Made by a program: the position numbers and the translations under genes
NCBI GenBank assembly: GCA_038025085.1
Contig: CM076154.1
Span: 28,760,501-28,824,500, forward strand
Length of the DNA: 64,000 nt
Direction of reading: 5' to 3'
From: Tetragonia tetragonoides
Taxonomy: Eukaryota > Streptophyta > Magnoliopsida > Caryophyllales > Aizoaceae
Shown: positions 51,143-62,918 of the stretch, piece after piece
How the letters are laid out: each line of letters starts with the position of its first letter
Numbering within the stretch: position 1 is the stretch's first letter
The notes under the pieces: model-generated
The model's input: only the letters and a program-made list of their open reading frames with translations
Told to the model about the DNA's origin: nothing
Databases searched by the model: none

Positions 51143-52629
51143 ATGGAGCCTGACTATGATATCTGTGTTTCAGAAATGCTGGAACTGAAACTCAACAGTC
51201 CACCAGAACCAACAACATCAACATCACCAACAACACCAACAACACCAACATCACACTCTAGTCAATCTGACTCACCACCATCACCACCAAAAAACAGAAT
51301 AAAAAAGCCCACAAACATGCAAAGACAGAGAATTGTAGAGATTCTCTTGCAAAACTGTAACAATGGAAGCCTTCCAAGAGGCTTAATAACCAAACAACTC
51401 AAGATTTCAACACAACCAGGAGATCACTAAGCACCTTATGGGCCATTGCAAAGAAACAAATCAATGAGGGTCTGGCCATTGATGTGAAGAGCATGCTGCC
51501 AGGAAGGGTTGGCAGACCCAAATCAGATGTTGATCTAGCAAAAATTTATGAGGTGGATCTTCGTGACATAACCAACATTAGAAGCTTGGCAGCAAACATG
51601 GGATATCCTAAGTCAACAATACATAGGTTGGTGCAAAAGGGAAAAATTAAAAGCCACTCAAATACAATCAAACCCTCTTTAACTCCACAAAATAAAGAAA
51701 AAAGGGTATAATTCTGTCTTAGTAAGCTGGTTGGTGGTTCAATTATGCACAATCCCACTTTTGATGATTTTTATGACCACATTCATATAGATGAAAAGTG
51801 GTTCTTCATGACCCAAACCTCACAAAAGTACTACTTGCACCCAGATGAGGTAGAGCCACATAGGGAAATTCAGCCAAAGAGGTTTATTACCAAGGTCATG
51901 TTCCTAGCAGCTGTGGCTAGGCCAAGAATTTCCAATGGCGAGGTTCAATTTGATGGAAAATTTGGAAATTTTCCATTCACTGTGATTGAACCAGCCAAGA
52001 GAAGTTCAAAAAACAAAAGCAGAGGTGTGATGGAGACCAAGCCAATCCTTTCAATCACAAAAGAAGTTTACAGAGAGTGTCTCATAACAAAGGTGATATC
52101 AGCAATCAAAGCCAAGTGGCCAGCAACAGCAAGCAAGAGGATTTTCATTCAGCAGGATAATGCAAGGCCCCACATCCACCTAGAGGATCCACAATTCATG
52201 GAGGCAGCTACATCAGATGGATTTGACATCCAAATGATCAACCAACCAACTAATAGCCCAGACCTTAATGTCCTAGATTTAGGCTTTTTTAGAGCTATTC
52301 AATCCTTGCAACATGAAAATGCACCAAGGAATGTGGTAGAGTTGGTGCAAGTTGTGCACAAAACTTTTGATGATTTGGAACCTTCAACACTAAATAAAGT
52401 ATGGCTATCTTTGCAGTATTGCATGACTGAAATACTGAAAGTGAAAGGCTCAAATGCATACCAAATTCCTTATGTTGGGAAAAACAGATTGGAGAGGCTA
52501 GGAAGATTGCCTCACACAATCAGCCCACCAGTAAACATTGTGCAGCAAGCTATTCAATTTCTGAATGAAGGACAAATCAATGCAAATGCCATACATGATG
52601 ATGAAGATGATCTAGGGTGGATTGATTGA
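51143..52629 (+). pseudogene. Mariner-like DD39D transposase (broken)
   Basis: Catalyses cut-and-paste transposition at TA and would recognise Stowaway-type ends. It starts at ATG 51143 with a proline/threonine-rich leader, then a helix-turn-helix (NMQRQRIVEILL), a second HTH region with the GRVGRPK hook (51502) and MGYPKSTIHRLV (51598), and the catalytic core. The triad is complete: Asp in HIDEKWF (51790), Asp in QQDNARPH (52156) and Asp in LNVLDLG (52276), with 39 residues between the last two, the plant DD39D spacing. Two lesions: a one-base shift near 51415, and a TAA at 51709-51711 before the core. The core itself, about 295 residues, is uninterrupted to the stop at 52629. Confidence 0.93.
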
Positions 52630-52929
52630 GTGAGTATGCAACAAGGTGTAAAAATGAAGGTAGAAATCATTTTGGTGTGTTTTTAAATGTGGGTATTTTG
52701 GTGGGTCTTTAAATATGGGATGTTTTTATGTGATTTTAGGATACAACCTTTTGTGGGGAATTAGGATACAATCTTTTGGTGGGTACTTAAATCTGTCTTT
52801 TGGTGGGTGATTAGTTTAGTTTAATGTTGCTGTGAACAAGCCAAGTAGGGCTAAGAACATTGTAAGTCTCATCTTTTGTAATCATGATTGACTTGCTTAA
52901 CTATATAAATTTAGCAACTTATTTTGTAA

Positions 52930-54005
52930 AATTCCAGTCAATTTGAGTAGTCTTAGTCAATTTTCATCATAAACAAACAAATGCTTAGCCAACCAAATCA
53001 ATAAAGTGGTGACAAACTGACAATAACCATAAACTTAGTGTCCAAACTCATTCAATTGGTGGCAATAAGCAATTTACAGAAAAATTTGAAAAAATGTCAT
53101 AAATGCACCATCTTTTTTTTTTTTTTGTTTTTTTTTTTCCTGAAAATTCTCATCAAATCATGTTGGTCTCAGGAAAATTTCATCATAGACACAAAATGCT
53201 TAGCCAACCAAATCAAACAAGTGGTGACATTAACCATAAACTTAGTCTCCAAACTCATTTAATTGGTGGCAATAAGCAATTTACAGAAAATTCCCAAAAT
53301 TGTTATAAATGCACCATCCTTTCTTTTTTTCTTTTTTTTTTTTTTTTTCTTTCTTTTTTAAATTCTCATCAAATCATGTTGGTCTCAGGAAAATTTCATC
53401 ATAGACACAAAATGCTTAGCCAACCAAATTAATCAAGTGGTGACAATAACCATAAACTTAGTCTCCAAACTCATTCAATTGGTGACAATAAGCAATTTCC
53501 ACAAAATTCCCAAAAATGTTGTAAATTCACCATCTTTTTTTTTTCATGAAAATTATCATCCAATCATGTTGGTCTCAGGAAAATTTCATCATAGACACAA
53601 AATGCTTAGCCAACCAAATCAAACAACTGGTGACAATAACCATAAACTTAGTCTCCAAATTCATTCAATTGGTGGCAATAAGCAATTTCCACATAATCCC
53701 CACAAAATTTACAATTTCAGCATCTTTTTTCCTCAAATTTCTCACCCAATCAAGGTGGGTGTCATTCAATTTCATCATACACACACAAAATGCTTAATTA
53801 GCCAACCAAATCAAACAAGTGGTGACAATAAGCATAATATCAGTCTCCAAAATGAGTCAATTGGTGGCAATAAGCAATTTCACATCATCTCCAAAATGCC
53901 AGCATACACATGTATCTATACTTAGCCAACCAAATCAAACAATTGATGACAAAAACCAAAACCCTAGCCTCCAAAATCATTCAACTCATGCCAATAAGTA
54001 AATTC
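52930..54005. repeat. Six-copy tandem repeat, ~190-215 bp unit
   Basis: Unit starts GCTTAGCCAACCAAATCAA and includes AGTGGTGACAATAACCATAA, CTTAGTCTCCAAACTCATT, AATTGGTGGCAATAAGCAATTT, a T-rich run and ATCATGTTGGTCTCAGGAAA. Starts lie near 52984, 53199, 53414, 53604, 53792 and 53921; the last is shorter. Frames through it encode only the repeat. It lies in the 3' part of the MLE. Confidence 0.92.
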
Positions 54006-54430
54006 CAGATAATCTACCAAAGAGTACTCCATTTGTTTTTTGTTTTTTTTGTTGTTGTCACGTAATATCACAGAAACATAGTCCAAATATAACAAATTTC
54101 AAGTGAGATTCTATGCTCACAGCAAAAGCATATTCTGGATACAAGATGTCATTTGTACAAGACAATCAATTGTGTGCAGCTGGTGTACCAAATATCTATG
54201 CAAAGCTACCAAAGAGTACACCATTTGTACCAGGCCAGCAACATAACAATATCACACACCATATCAAACAGAAAACCAGCACTACAAGCCCATCAACAAC
54301 AACAACACAAGTACCAACAACAATTTTTCACAGCTTACAAAGACAACAGAAAACATCAACACAACAACAACAACAACTTGGCCTTGCAGGGGAGAGAAAT
54401 GGAAGGAGGGTAGAGAGAGAGAGAGAGAGA
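54006..54430. other. Region between MLE tail repeats and the unknown minus-strand frame
   Basis: Contains CTACCAAAGAGTAC(T/A)CCATTTG twice (near 54014 and 54206) and a (GA)n run at 54413-54434. A 109-codon frame at 54113-54442 is rich in Thr and Gln from CAACAA repeats and has no recognisable domain. Confidence 0.4.
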
Positions 54431-54433
54431 GAG

Positions 54434-54704
54434 ATGAAGTGATCAAACCATATTTAGCAAACTCTCTGACATAATGGTCTTCATAATCTGGGCTATCTGG
54501 AGGAAGTGGTTGTTCAACCTCAGGTTCACCCTCACTTTCATAACCTTCATATCCATCATAGGTATCTGGAACAACCAAGCTACGAGATGGGGGCGTACGA
54601 GCTTCATTAGAGGACTTAGGAGATTCGATTAGGGCCTAAAAAATAGGCTGAGAATCAGGGACTTCAGAACCCCATAGCCTCCTATCGTCTTCGGAGTCCG
54701 ACTC
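54434..54704 (-). pseudogene. Unidentified acidic reading frame ending at a retrotransposon insertion
   Basis: Read on the minus strand from ATG 54704 (MESDSEDDRRLWGSEVPDSQ), five bases from the LTR start at 54710. One in-frame TAG interrupts it after about 23 codons. It then continues in the same frame with SRSLVVPDTYDGYEGYESEG, EPEVEQPLPPDSPDYEDHYV and REFAKYGL until a (CT)n run, where coding character ends; a donor-like site may lie near 54450. It is strongly acidic, with no domain I recognise. Either an exon of a gene cut by the retrotransposon or part of the mariner-like element. Confidence 0.4.
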
Positions 54705-54709
54705 CATTC

Positions 54710-56259
54710 TGTAGACACCCTAATCGGTTCTCATCCCCTGACACCGCAACGCCCGATGATGATGGTAATGGATTAACATGGACGTAGGTAGAAAAGGACA
54801 TTGCTCGGAAATCTAGACCAAATTCCTTGAAACCTCAATCTTTGGATAGCCCTTGTTATAAGGATTCCAACGCCTTTGACCTTGTTTCAATCAGGTTCCC
54901 GGATCAAGAGATATCGCGTCTCAAAGATTTGGGTCAAAATCGCTCAATCCTGGCCCCTTGGGCCAGCCCAAGGGCAATTTCGTAATTTACAGAGCACAAA
55001 AAGTCAAAAACCCTAGTCACGCGCGCGCCGTCAGGCCCGGCGGCCTTCGCATGCTGCTCAGCGGCCAACGCGTGACTGCGGGGGCTGTCTGGCCAGCCGC
55101 TGGCCCCAGCGGCCAGCCTCTGAGTTTCAGCGGCCCAGCCGCTGAGCCCGAGCGGCCACCACGGGCCCCTCCGTGTGGCCGCTGAACCCATTTTTTGGCT
55201 GGGCCGAGTTTTGGCGCGGGGCTTTCAGCCCTAGGCTCCTAAATTCGTCCTCCAACTCTATAAATACTCCCTTTCACCCTCTTCTGCGAGAGGGCATTCA
55301 GTTCATAATTTTGAGAGCATTGAGAGCACATATTTTCCCAAATTCAAAAATCTGAAGACTCAAGCAAGCAATACACCTAGCCTAGCACCCAAGATCGAAG
55401 AGCAATCCCAATTCTACTAGTCCCATTCGAATAGAACGTCCAGGTTAACCATCCTGAGGGCCTAATTCTTTATTAAATCTCTTGTTCTATCGTTCATTAA
55501 TCATGTTTTATTTAGCTTTTGATTATTGTTGAATAAATTTGCATGCCTTTGATTTTGTATATAATTATGCATGATTAGTTAATATAAAGTTGGCGCCTTT
55601 TTATTTAGTTTATGCAAGTTTGCATCTTTTTTATAGTTTTGCATGCATATAGTAGCCTCCTAGGTTTATTTTAGCATAAAGTTAGCACCTTTGCATTATT
55701 ATTATTCTTTTGAAGATACTAACGGTTCTATTGATGTGCATATGCAATATTTGGCGCGTTTAGCAAAGTTGGTAGGTTGGAGCGTTAATTTAATGCTTTA
55801 TATCATGTTTATGCTTGTTAATATTATGCATGTAAATTGGATCTAAATCGTGGAAAGTGATAACGTTGGTAATTTGGTTGCTCTTAACCCGCCTAGTTAA
55901 TTTAGGACTATTGGACAACCGGATTTGTATGGAACCATCTAGTATGAATAAATATTTGACATGGATAAGCTTAGTAGAGGCCGTTAATACGGGCGATTTA
56001 GATGAGATTTGTTTTGTTTATTTCGTACCTACATCCCCGAACTCAATACTTAGTCCCCATGGGCATGAGTCAATTCCCAATAGGAATTGGAGTGCACTTT
56101 TAATGGTTTCCAATTGTTTCCTTAAAAATTAGTGGCGACTTCTTATTTGCAAATTATTGTTCTTTATTATTAATTTGAATCGCATGCGACATATATTTAA
56201 GAACCATTAATCTCAACAAAAAAATCGAAAAGCGAGCCGGAAAGGCGAGGGTTCTTACA
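54710..56259 (+). mobile_element. 5' LTR of the Tat-type retrotransposon (LTR-4)
   Basis: 1550 bp from TGTAGACACCC to GGTTCTTACA. It contains the GC-rich array (55020-55190), TATA box TATAAATA (55259-55266), CATCCTGAGGGC, TTGGCGCGTTTAGC, and TACCTACATCCCCGAACTCA. The usual GGTGCCTAACACCTTCCC block is replaced here by a diverged ATTTAGATGAGATTTG sequence. Confidence 0.92.
55020..55190. repeat. GC-rich self-complementary array in LTR-4
   Basis: Units of CAGCGGCC, GCCGCTG and GGCCAGCC in both orientations, 70-240 bp upstream of the TATA box. Same position as the arrays in the other Tat LTRs, but a different repeat word (CCGCTGG rather than CCGCTTG). Confidence 0.8.
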
Positions 56260-56260
56260 G

Positions 56261-56278
56261 TGACGACTTCACTGGGGA
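56261..56278 (+). other. Primer-binding site of the Tat element
   Basis: TGACGACTTCACTGGGGA one base after the LTR end. It resembles the TGGCGACTCCACTGGGGA primer site usual for Tat/Ogre elements, with two changes. I do not assign the tRNA from memory. Confidence 0.65.
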
Positions 56279-57259
56279 CTTAATAAGAGGATGTAATTCG
56301 AGCACTTATCCATGTCAAGGATTTATTTTTAGCTATTTAGTTCAATTACCGTACGTGTTTATTTTCGTTGCCTTTTTGCATCCATATCATTCATATTGCA
56401 TGCATTATCTTTGCAAGATGTTGAAAGACTTTACCACACCATTATAGGATCTACCCTTTGGAACATTGTCTATGACTTAGGCCAGTGACCCACTCGGTCC
56501 GATTTACCTTGGAACATAGTCGTGTTCCACCCCATGACATTTACATGTTTCCATTCGAGATGTATAAAACGGTACGTCTAGTCTTACTATGCACCTAATA
56601 GATGACAAAACGCATCCGGATGTGGGTTACCTTATCCAACCACAGTTTGTGTCAAACCACTGCATTATGTCTCATAGTCCATATCAAAGTGCTAATTGCT
56701 TTATTTGCTATTATTAATTATTTCCTTGCTATGTGATTAACTTCCATAGAATATTAGGATTAGATCCCCCTTTAGGATTCTTTTATTGAGTCCTGGTTAG
56801 GGAAGTTTCCCTTTTGTTACTTGTTCAAATAGAGTCTAAGATCTTATCTTTTTAGGAAGTAGAATCCCTGTATGACTCCGACGATGCTAGTGACCACGTT
56901 AGGAAGACGTTCCTTTCCATCAGATTTAGATTGCATGCAAATAACATATTCCCGTCAATGATCTTTTACCAAATAAAAAAAGAGTCCCATTTAATTCCAT
57001 ATGCAAGTCAACAATATTTCTCTTTTTCTAAAATTAGGGAGTTTCATCCCCATATGTAAGTCAAGAGTATTTATAATTCTAATAGAGTCGAAAGATCATT
57101 GATTAGAATATGCTATTTACATAAAATCGCGTCTTGCCCAAAAGATCACCATGTTGAGGATTAGTACTAGAGTCTCTTCCCACATTTGTTTTAAAACAAA
57201 ACTTTTATTATTGTGTGGAGATTCCCATTTATTTTCTATCTTCTTAAACGGGCCTTTTT
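56279..57259. other. Leader of the Tat element
   Basis: About 1 kb of non-coding sequence between primer site and gag; no repeats of note. Confidence 0.7.
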
Positions 57260-59026
57260 ATGTCCAGAATTGGTAGAAGTAGAGATCCTGGTCCTAGGGA
57301 GTGGGAGAGAGACGATTCCAGCAAGAGGTTAGTCCGCAAATTGTCGTTCGAACCTTCACCACAAGCAGAGTTCGTGGGCCCTGTTTGGCTCGATTACCTT
57401 CGCACACCGCCACTGTCACCTCAAACCTCGCCATCCAATTCACCTAAGTCCGCTATGTCTGGAGATGCCGAGAGAACCGCTGACCAAAAGATGGATGTCC
57501 TTTTAGCCCAAATGGTCGCCATGAATGCTAGATTCACTGATATGGAAGCCCGTGTCGCCAAGTTGGATCCCCCTAATAAAGATGAAGACGAGTCCAAGCC
57601 CGATGGGGAAAAGGCCGAACCCTCCACTAAAGAGGTGCAAGAGCTTCAAGCCAAGCTAAACAGGCTTGAATCCGTATTAGGTAAGAGTCGGGCCTTCAAC
57701 GACATGATCATTAATTCTGAGGGCTATGCTCCCCACATTAAGGGAAAATTGTCCACCAAGTTCTCCATGCCTGAAGTTCCCACATTCAAAGGAACCGATG
57801 ATCCACAAGATCACATTAGGGCTTTTACTACTGCATTGGGCCTTAGAAGCATTGAACAAGAGCTGTATGTTCACCTCTTTTCCCAAACCTTGGATCCTGC
57901 TGTCAGGGCCTAGTTCTTCAAGTTGCCCACCCAAAAGCTGGAAAAATGGGAAGATCTATCCACACTGTTCCTTCAGAGATATGCTGACAATGTCTTGCCA
58001 CCCATGACATTAAGAGAGCTGGACATCACCCAGCAAGGAGACAAAGAAGGATTCACTAGCTTCGTGAGAAGATGGAGGACTAAGGTCGCCGAGATGATTG
58101 ATCGCCCATCTGAAAGGGATCAGATCCGCATGCTAGTCCAGAACTTGGCATCTGAATACCGCAAACACATGAAGTTTCAACCCATAACCACCTATGCCCA
58201 ATTAATTGAAGTGGGCATGGCCATTGAAGATGACCAACTCCAAAGGGGGAAGAACAAAGTCACTTACAATAGCAACACAAGTGGATATAAGGACAAGAAA
58301 TACACCAGTACCAACCATACCTCCACTAGTAGAGGAAATGAAGTGAACGCCATAGCTGATAGGCGTCCAAGAAGGTACACTCCCCTCGGGATGACTTATG
58401 TCAAAGCTCTAGATAAGTTGATCAAAGGAGACTATCTACATCTGATTGGGCCTACCCCCGATCCACCTGTAGAGAAAAGGTCACCATATTGGAATGAGTC
58501 CGCATTCTGCAAATACCATAGGGGGCGTGGGCACGATACTGAAAAGTGTTACACCTTTAAGGATAAAATCCAAGATCTGTTTGACAATGGCACCGTACCA
58601 TTGCCTAAAGATGCACCACCGCCCAGTAACAACAACAATCCCCTTGGGAACTCTTTTGCTATTGACATAGAAGAAGGGTTCGATCCGTCCTATTTGATCA
58701 CACCTATTGGACAGGCTATACCACCATACGCAAGCCCAAGATCCACGCTCGACGTCTGCGGCCTTTGGGATAGTGATGAGGAAGATAATGGGGCATATAC
58801 TGATCCAGAAGATGTGTTGACTCCTCAAGTCCATGACATAACCAATGGCAAAGCCTGGTATGATATCTCCGATGATGGGAAGGAAGAAGATGACAAAGCT
58901 TTGAATTATCTCACGAGATCGGGACGCCAATTCAGGCCCAAAAACATCTATATGGATCCATCTCAAACCCAACCCGTAGAGCCTGTAGCCATCCCCAATA
59001 GGGATTCAGCCCAAAGGGAATGGTGA
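57260..59026 (+). pseudogene. Tat gag (one in-frame stop)
   Basis: Structural polyprotein of the particle. One frame of 589 codons from ATG 57260 to TGA 59026. An N-terminal variable region with a coiled-coil-like KEVQELQAKLNRLESV segment (near 57632) is followed by the capsid-like core (FKGTDDPQDHIRAF, then KLEKWEDLSTLFLQRYADN, FTSFVRRWR). A zinc-binding motif of the Tat gag type (FCKYHRGRGHDTEKC) lies near 58506. The only lesion is TAG at 57911-57913 within the capsid region; a single base change from TGG would explain it. Confidence 0.9.
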
Positions 59027-60113
59027 AAGAAGATTATGGGGCCAATATCCTCAAGCAACTGCAAAGAACAAAAGCCGTCATATATATATGGCAACTGTTA
59101 ACCACTTCTATCACTCATAGAAGGGCCGTGCTGGAGGCCTTGAACGCAACCACCATTTCACCAAATGCCACTCCTGAAGAGGTAGTCAACCTCCTAATCC
59201 AAGGAAAGTCATCCACGCCCATCACCTTTTCTGATAAAGACCTTTTCTGATAAAGACCTTCCACCTCAAAATAGACTGCAACAACCTCGCGCATTCCGCA
59301 CAAGGGTTAAGGGCCTATTATAATTCCAAAAGAAACGTATTGGGTACCTTCTCCATGAATATCAATATCGGGCCCATTGAGAAAATGGTCCAATTCCATG
59401 TGATAGACATTCCAACTACTTTCAACCTACTCTTGGGAAGGCCATGGCTACATGGGTCAAATGCTGTAGCCTCAACTCTGCATTAAAAGGTGAAACTATC
59501 CTTGGCAGGATCCACCTTGGAGGTCTGCGCTGATACTATGATAGCCCAGATTGAGAAAGCTCCAGTCCTAAAGATAGAACATAATGAGCAAGACGAGGAT
59601 TTATGGGGTTTTGAGAAGATAGCCTTCATAGAAACAATAGAGCCCACACTCAATGTGAACGCTTTACTCAGAAAGCAAGGTCACTTCCCAGGCACCACTT
59701 TGGGCCCTCATCCCAAGGTAGCTCAAGCCTTTTGGAACACCAAGATCAAAAATGACTTATTTGGGCTAGGCTACAGGCCCACAAGACAAGAAGTTAGGGC
59801 CTACATATCCAAAGCGATGGCTAAGAAAAGAGCCCTTGCAGCTAACAAACCCATTACACATAACATGGATCCTTATCCCCTCACCCTCAATGGGCAATTC
59901 CTTCAAGAAGGCGACCCATATCCTTACTATGGATTCCCTGAACCATACATGATCAACGGAATCCTAATGCCACGCTTTGAGGCATTTCAAGACTGTTTCC
60001 TCATGAGTGAAGACACACCCATACCTCCTAATGAGGACCAATCCACTAAAGATTGGGCTAATGACATGGCACCCAACGACTTTGGGCTTTTATTTGGCGA
60101 AGAGCGTCGTTAG
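59020..60113 (+). pseudogene. Tat protease region, active-site segment missing
   Basis: The first frame (59020-59250) has the pre-protease ILKQLQRTKAVIYIWQLL segment typical of Tat elements. After a stop at 59248 and further shifts, the C-terminal protease part follows (SKRNVLGTF near 59327, LLLGRPWLHGSNAV near 59430). The stretch that should carry the catalytic LVDNGS-type motif between them is absent, which looks like an internal deletion of roughly 100 bp. A frame from 59490 continues the linker to the RT to a stop at 60113. No active protease could be made. Confidence 0.8.
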
Positions 60114-60810
60114 TACGACGAGTGTGCTTTTCAATGAAGGCTTCGACCCGACCAAGCTGATTGCCCCAATCGGGCCCGACCGCACCACCTGGAAGCACAA
60201 GACGAATTGGACTCCAGTCAAGGGAGCCAAGTACAAGTTCACCATCCGCAACGGTCCTACAAGAGGGTCCAATTCCGATTCCAAGTCCGATTATGAGTCC
60301 GAGTCTGATTCTGAGTCTGTTATCCTAGAAGTGTCGGGTAGTCCACCCCAGTCTATTCCTAAGGTCCTTAGCGATGACGTCATTGATGTATTGTCCGCTT
60401 CTATTAATATTATGAACGTCGATTTTGCTTACTCGGATTGCCTCACTGCTAATAATTCAGAAAATATAACGGAATTGCCGAAAGAAGTTATTAAAGTATT
60501 AATCGAACATGAGCAAAAGACCTCAATAGTCGAGGAAACAGAGACAATAAACATCGCAACTAATGATGAGCCTCACCACGTGCAAATAGGCTTGTCTTCA
60601 ACATCTAATGAACGCGAACAATTCGTAACACTCCTAAAGAATTATACGGATGTTTTCGCCTGGTCCTACATGGACATGCCAGGTATAGACCGTCAAATTG
60701 CTCAGCATACCATTCCGCTAAACCCCGACTGCAAACCAGTCAAACAAAAGCTAAGACCGCCCATCCCAGGCATGCCTCTAATACTCTACCTTATAGTCAC
60801 AAAAAACGTC
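60114..60810 (+). pseudogene. Tat reverse transcriptase N-terminal part; polymerase core deleted
   Basis: The frame from about 60100 carries the pre-RT region (NYTDVFAWSYMDMPG near 60642) and the start of RT (NPDCKPVKQKLRPP near 60723). It then passes within a few codons to PLILYL..., which normally lies after the polymerase domain. The palm with its YADD-type motif is therefore missing (an expected loss of roughly 600-700 bp). A one-base shift in a G run near 60815 separates it from the next frame. Confidence 0.85.
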
Positions 60811-60811
60811 A

Positions 60812-61966
60812 ATGGGGGCCATGCTAGCCCAAGAAGTAGATAAGGAAGAGAACACAATATACTATGTAAGCAAGAAGTTTCTGGAATATGAGACCCGCTA
60901 CTCGTCCCTGGAAAAGACGTGTCTAGCTCTAGTAGCAACTACCAAAAAGCTACAACATTACATGCTCCAACACACGATCCACATCAGATCAAGAGAAAAC
61001 CCTTTGAAATACATATTCGAAAAACCCATACTAAATGGTAGATTAGCAAGGTGGACCGTTCTCCTCTCAGAGTTCGATCTCAAGTTTGAACACCAAAAAG
61101 CCATAAAAGGGCATGCTATTTCGGAATACCTGGCCGACCAAGGCATAAACGAACCAGATCACAAGGACGAATACCACTTCCCAAATGAAGGGGTTATGAC
61201 CTTAGACACCGAAACTTGGCAACTATACTTCGACGGAGCATCCAACCAAAAAGGTTTTGGAGTAGGAATACTGATAGTATCCCCCGAAGGTGCGCACACA
61301 CCCATTTCGGTCAAGCTAGACCACGAGGTCACAAATAATGGCGCCGAATATGAAGCTTGCATAATAGGACTGCAATCCGCCATAAGCCTTGGCATTAAGA
61401 CACTCCGAGTCTATGGGAACTCGTCACTCATAATTAACCAAATTTCCAAAATATGGAAGGTTAAAAGTGAATCCTTGGCACTCTACCAGGAGTACTTAGA
61501 TAAGATCATAGTGTATTTCAATCAAATACACTTTACATACCTTCCACAAGAAGATAATCAATTCACAGAAGCCTTGGCTAAGTTAGCAAGCATGATTAAC
61601 ATACCCGAAACTATTCGGATGATGCCCATCTGCGTACAAAGGAGATCCGAGCCTTCATATTGCGACGCCTTGGAAGTGTTCCACGATGAAGAAGATGAGT
61701 GGTACACCGATATAAAAAATTTACTTATCTACCAGCTCTATCCTCCTGATTCTAACCCTAGAGCCCAGAAAGCACTTAGAAGGCTCGCGGCCCAATTCTT
61801 GGAAGTACAGGGTGAAATATACAAGAAAAGCCCAAACGGAGTCAACCTCCGCTGCCTAGGTACCAAAACGGCCCATAAGGTCTTAAGGGAAGTACATGCA
61901 AGAGTGTATGGACCGCACATGAAGGGTATGATGCTATCTAGGAAGATAATAAGGCTCGACCCATAA
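60812..61966 (+). pseudogene. Tat first RNase H plus second (plant-type) RNase H
   Basis: The first RNase H retains NTIYYVSKKFLEYETRYSSLEK (partial) and LARWTVLLSEFDLKFE. From about 61220 a second RNase H follows: FDGAS (Asp), GAEYEA (Glu), then VYGNSS. The last normally reads VYGDS, so the third acidic residue is replaced by Asn near 61414. This second RNase H is characteristic of Tat/Ogre elements. The integrase N-terminal segment starts after it (EVHARVYGPHMKG) and is cut by TAA at 61964-61966, near a small deletion. Confidence 0.88.
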
Positions 61967-62918
61967 GGATTTGTCAAAAGATGCGTACAATGCCAGACCC
62001 ATGCAAATCTACAACATCTACCACCAAGCCCATTGTATACCTTCACCTCATCTTGGCCTTTCTCAGCTTGGGGGATCGATATCATCGGTAAAATAACCCC
62101 AATAGGAAAAGGGGGCCACGAATATATCCTAGTCGCAATCGACTACTTTACCAAATGGGTCGAGGCGCAATCATACGCAAAGCTCAAAGCAAAACACGTG
62201 GTAAAGTTCATTAAGAATAACATAATAGCTAGATATGGAGTTCCCCAAGTAATCATCAGTGATAATGGGTCACACTTCATGAAAGAAGTAATCGAGCTTT
62301 TAGCCTAGTTTAAGATCCAGCATCGAAAGTCATCTCCCTACAGGCCGCAAACAAACGGTGCAGTAGAGGCAGCCAACAAGAACATCAAGAAAATCATTGA
62401 AAGGAAGTCCCAAAAATTATCATGACTGGCCAGACAAGCTGCCACTCGCACTTTGGGGTTATAGGACATCAGTTCGCGCATCAACGGGAGCAACACCGTA
62501 CTCCCTAGTTTACGGAATGGAAGCCGTATTACCAATCGAACTAGAGATCCTATCTCTAAGGATCGTGTTAGAAAGTCAAATCCCAGAAGTAGATTGGGTC
62601 CAAGCCCGCTACGATCAATTAGTCCTGCTGGATGAGAAAAGGTTGCAAGCTTTGCACAATGTGAGAGTCTATCAGAACAGACTAACAAGACACTTTAACC
62701 AAAGACTCAAAATGAGGGACCTTAAGGTTAGAGACTTAGTACTTAAAGAAGCAAGGGCCAATCTCACTGACCCAAGAGGCAAATTTCGAGCCAACTGGTC
62801 AGGCCCGTTTATCATCACAAAGATCTTAACAGGTGGCGCTGCAAGATTGGCAGATTTAGACGGGATTGAATTTAGTCAATGGATAAACATGGATCAATTA
62901 AAAAGGTTCTATGCTTAG
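61967..62918 (+). pseudogene. Tat integrase (broken)
   Basis: Would insert element DNA into the chromosome. The zinc-binding CVQC part lies near 61985. The DDE core has Asp in WGIDIIGKI (62072), Asp in IISDNGSHF (near 62260) and Glu in NGAVEAANKN (62365). A TAG at 62306-62308 and a frameshift near 62400 interrupt it. The C-terminal part (ALWGYRTSVRASTGATPYSL, YGMEAVLPIE, KFRANWSGPF) is in another frame to a stop at 62918. The triad residues are all visible. Confidence 0.9.

Larger units (their letters stand above)
49964..54709 (+). mobile_element. Plant mariner-like element (MLE), right end not seen
   Basis: Left end after TA is CTTCCTCCGTCCCTAAAATAA, the Stowaway/mariner terminal repeat. 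Inside are a 5' non-coding region with repeats, a DD39D transposase (51143-52629) and a tandem-repeat tail. No matching right terminus is seen before the retrotransposon LTR at 54710, so the right end is either lost or displaced beyond the window by that insertion. The right coordinate is therefore provisional. Confidence 0.7.

Noticed and set aside
53103..54001. Frames encoding repeated LVSKLIQLVAISN peptides
   Set aside because: They follow the six-copy tandem repeat; repeated peptide is a by-product of the DNA repeat.
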